A stretch of DNA of 64,000 nt, from positions 99,043-163,042 of the forward strand of contig VZRG01001653.1 in assembly GCA_013397435.1 (NCBI GenBank). Reading direction: 5' to 3'. Made by a program: the position numbers and the translations under genes. The notes beneath the pieces were generated by a model. That model was not told the DNA's origin, ran no database searches, and was given only the letters and a program-made list of their open reading frames with translations. This stretch comes from Erythrocercus mccallii. Taxonomy: Eukaryota; Chordata; Aves; Passeriformes; Dicruridae. Within the stretch, counting starts at the first letter, position 1; every line of letters starts with the position of its first letter. Shown here piece by piece: positions 61,101 to 64,000 of this stretch.

Positions 61101-64000
61101 CCTTCTCATTCCCCTCCCCAGGGATCCATCCCCAGCACAGTGGCTACACTGGCAGTGGCACTGCTTCCCCCAGCTTTAACTCTCTACATGCCTCAGGCAC
61201 ACAGAGCATCTTTCCTTGACCACGTCTACACCCCCAGCAGCAGGAGGAAGGTACCAGATGCCCAAGGACTGCAATTAAAAGCTTGACTGCTCCTTTCACA
61301 CCCAGATGGTGCAAAATGAACCCGACAACACGATTACAGGCACTGCATCGCATCCCTGCTGCCAGCACCTGCTGCCCAGAATTAAATCCCTCATTATCAC
61401 TGCCAAGATCCAGAAGCTCAAGGGAAGCAGAGAGCAAGAGACTATTCAAACCTTACACCTTCAAAACAACAACAAAAAATTATTTTGCTTTAAAACATAT
61501 TTTTAAATGCAAAACAGCCATCTCTGTGCTTCTTTGTTTAAGATCAGATTACCTACCTGAGGTGGGTAAGCAACACCTACTTCGCAAGCCTCTCCAGGGA
61601 AACTGGCCAGATGTGATGCTCACAGGTTCAGTTGCTTTGTTGTGGATCAGTTCCTTCCGAGGATAATGTGCTCACCCCATCAGTGGAGTGTGGAAAAGGA
61701 CAGGCTGATTGTGGATTAGTGTTCCCAGTCGGCAGCTGCGAGGCACCGTCCCCGGGCGCTGAGGTCTAGCTGCATCCCCACGGATTATGCTCGCAGCTCA
61801 CTGAGCCACACTGCCCTATGGATGCTTAGGAGATGTCTGGGGTGGCACAGCAGCGTGTGGGTGGGCAGCTGGCTGCTCGGTGGCAGGGTTGTAAAGCTCC
61901 CAGCTCTGTCCTCTCTCCCATGCAACTGGCAGAGCTGGCACAAAACACTCCCTGCACCTTTCCCCTCCCCAGCTCCCTCCCCTCCAAACTGCTGCCAGGC
62001 TGCTTCAGTGGCCGTAGCGCCTACACGTCAGTAACAAAAAAAGCACAGGAATGATGATTTTCAAAAGCCAAAGGACAGTCCAGGAAACATCAAACATCAC
62101 AGATACTGAAAGGCTAGGCAATGGACTCTCCTAAATTCATGCAAACGGTTAAAACCAGCAGTGTCCTCAGTGAGGGAAGAGAAAAAAGCCAAAACTATGA
62201 AAGATTTAGGAGCTATGAGCTAATCAATTTTAAGAAGCTCCCTGTGCTAAATGGAAAAGATGAAATGCCAGAGCATTCTCAATGTAATCACTAAGTTAAA
62301 TCAGTATTTGAATAAAAGAATGCTTACATAGCTAACAAAAAGTTTCTCTGTGTGCTGAGGTACAAGATGAAAGGGGAAAAAAAGAAGAAGGGACCACAGT
62401 TTTCTGCAAGGGATCGCAAATTCTACTTTTTAGTTTATCACCAAAAATTATGCTGAATAGAATCACAGAATCATAGAATAACAGATCCTGAGTTGGAAGG
62501 GATCCACCAACTCCTGGCCCAAGATGGCCCCAAAAATCTCACCATGTGCCTGAGAGCATTATCCCAATGCTTCTTGAACTCTGGCAGGCTTGGGGCTGTG
62601 ACAATTTCCCTGGGGACCCTATAGTCCAAGAAAAAAATCTCAGCACCTGGTAGCTTTTTTTATTCAACATAAACAATGGAATAAAATTAGTCTAAAATAT
62701 TTTGGAATACCCCAATATTAAGATATGGAGCCAGATAATTTAGTTATGGGAGAGAAACAAAAACTACTAATTTATAATAGTAGTCTTTCTAAGAAAATTT
62801 CCTACATCTAAATACTGGTCATCTTTTCTCTGCTTGACTCTCACAGCAAAACAGGTTTTTTTTATTAGTACATAACAGTATGAAACCTATAAAATGCTCT
62901 TCTTCTCATCCAGCCTCTTTGCAAAGCAGTTTGTCATACATAAAATATGACATAAACACAAAGATTGTATTCACTTTAGAATAACAGCATTATTTAGCAG
63001 AGTGGATTATTACATTAGAAAGAGTGGGTTTCCTGGAACTCATTCATCATTTACTGCAGAATGCTGATATATCTGCCATTTCCCTCAGCTGACTTTAAAA
63101 GGGTTTGTCCAAGACATGTAGCACGACTTCCTTTTTAGTGATTTTTCCTTACTTCCACCATGGATCCAGTACAAACTACTCAGGAAAAATATCAGTATAT
63201 TTTGCTAAAGGCAGGACATTGCCTCTCACCCCTTCCTGCCCCAAAAGACAGTTAAAAATCAGTCAAAGGTGTAATTGTGAAAGCCAGCAGCAGCTTTATC
63301 TGGAAAACACTAAAGCCTCCCACCAGGCTGAGAACAATGTGCTTTTGATTCACACTTTTTTTCTTTCCTTTACAACATCATCAATACTATTTTTGGAGTT
63401 AGGTTTTATACCAACCAACATTTTGAACTGGACATCTACATAAACTTTTAGTAGATTATATATTGGTCTTGGAGGGGGAGGTTGTTACTGTTTTCAATAC
63501 GTATTTTATTGTGGCAAGTACAAGCATTCTGTTTTCATTTGGATAGTTGCATATTCATCACCCTAAGTATCATCACTGTCTGGGACATCTGAAAACATTT
63601 TCTGAACTTTTTTTTTACCACTTGTTGCTATTAATTACTCCAACAATGACTATTTAGCAGTCTCCCAGGGAGCATCTGCATGACAGTTGCTCATCAGGCT
63701 TCCCACCACAAGCAGAGCAGACTGATTGATGTCACTGCTCCGCTGCAGGTGGCTGCCTGCAGCCGGACAGACAGCCAGCCCCGCTTGGCGACAAGCACAG
63801 GGAGACAGCGACGGCAGCTTCCCCAGCTGCTTTGTCCAGTCCATCTCCGTTGCCTGTCCTGCACTCAGTGTAAATCCTCAGCTGCCTGGCAGATCTCAGG
63901 CAATGCCTTGGTACCATCAAAACCAACATCCAGAGTTGCACCTGCCAGGCAGAATGCTCTTGGAGAGAGGCACGGACACATGGAGACCAGTGATGAAGAT
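58176..64000 (-). other. ANKRD6: region upstream of the ANKRD6 coding start
   Basis: Presumably 5' intron and leader of ANKRD6, since non-coding first exons are usual for this gene family. Contains a CR1 fragment (62,458-62,650) and an A-rich tract (60,360-60,388). Moderately GC/CpG-enriched patches at 61,720-61,790 and 63,735-63,860 could be promoter or leader exon, but nothing decides this. Confidence 0.4.
62458..62650 (-). mobile_element. CR1 LINE 3'-end fragment, minus orientation
   Basis: aatcacagaatcatagaataac, then gagttggaagggatccacc and ctctggcaggcttggggctg: the antisense CR1 3' end with the terminal attctatg/attctgtg-type repeat. Confidence 0.88.

Overview
The window is vertebrate nuclear DNA, most likely from a bird. 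Genes are split into short exons with GT-AG introns. Several CR1 LINE fragments are present, one with recognisable reverse-transcriptase remnants. The order MDN1 - LYRM2 - ANKRD6 is, as far as I recall, the syntenic block of mammalian 6q15. One repeat near 53.6-54.1 kb resembles an interspersed element I associate with songbirds, but that is weak evidence for the exact group.

Layout. (1) About 1-20,530, plus strand: the 3' part of MDN1 (midasin), 24 coding exons. Joined, they give one open frame of 1,332 residues plus a split first codon, with every junction in phase. The exons cover a helical pre-linker segment, the long Asp/Glu-rich linker and the C-terminal MIDAS domain up to the stop at 19,766-19,768. 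(2) 20,580-22,525, plus strand: LYRM2, a complete three-exon gene of 88 residues, starting in a CpG-rich promoter directly behind the MDN1 poly(A) site. (3) About 22,500-58,175 and beyond, minus strand: ANKRD6 (diversin), 15 coding exons and 792 residues in the longest spliced form. It has eight ankyrin repeats, most of them one repeat per 99-nt exon, then a basic linker and coiled-coil regions. Its start codon is at 58,038; upstream non-coding exons are not resolved. (4) 58.2-64 kb: no further gene that I can support.

The three genes are functionally unrelated: ribosome assembly (MDN1), mitochondrial LYR protein (LYRM2) and Wnt/planar-polarity signalling (ANKRD6). MDN1 and LYRM2 are head-to-tail with almost no spacer. 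LYRM2 and ANKRD6 are tail-to-tail with interleaved poly(A) signals.

No CRISPR array, prokaryotic operon, rRNA or tRNA was seen. The most interesting unexplained item is a protein-like ORF with its own well-placed ATG inside a large ANKRD6 intron (46,600-46,893, minus strand). It could be an alternative first coding exon of ANKRD6. Other points of interest are an in-phase internal donor in ANKRD6 that would remove 76 residues, a 60-bp near-perfect palindrome next to the distal donor of the same exon, a uORF before the ANKRD6 start, a GC-AG intron and a G-quadruplex motif in MDN1, and in-frame upstream ATGs in LYRM2. All coordinates were derived by hand from splice consensus, reading phase and remembered family sequence.
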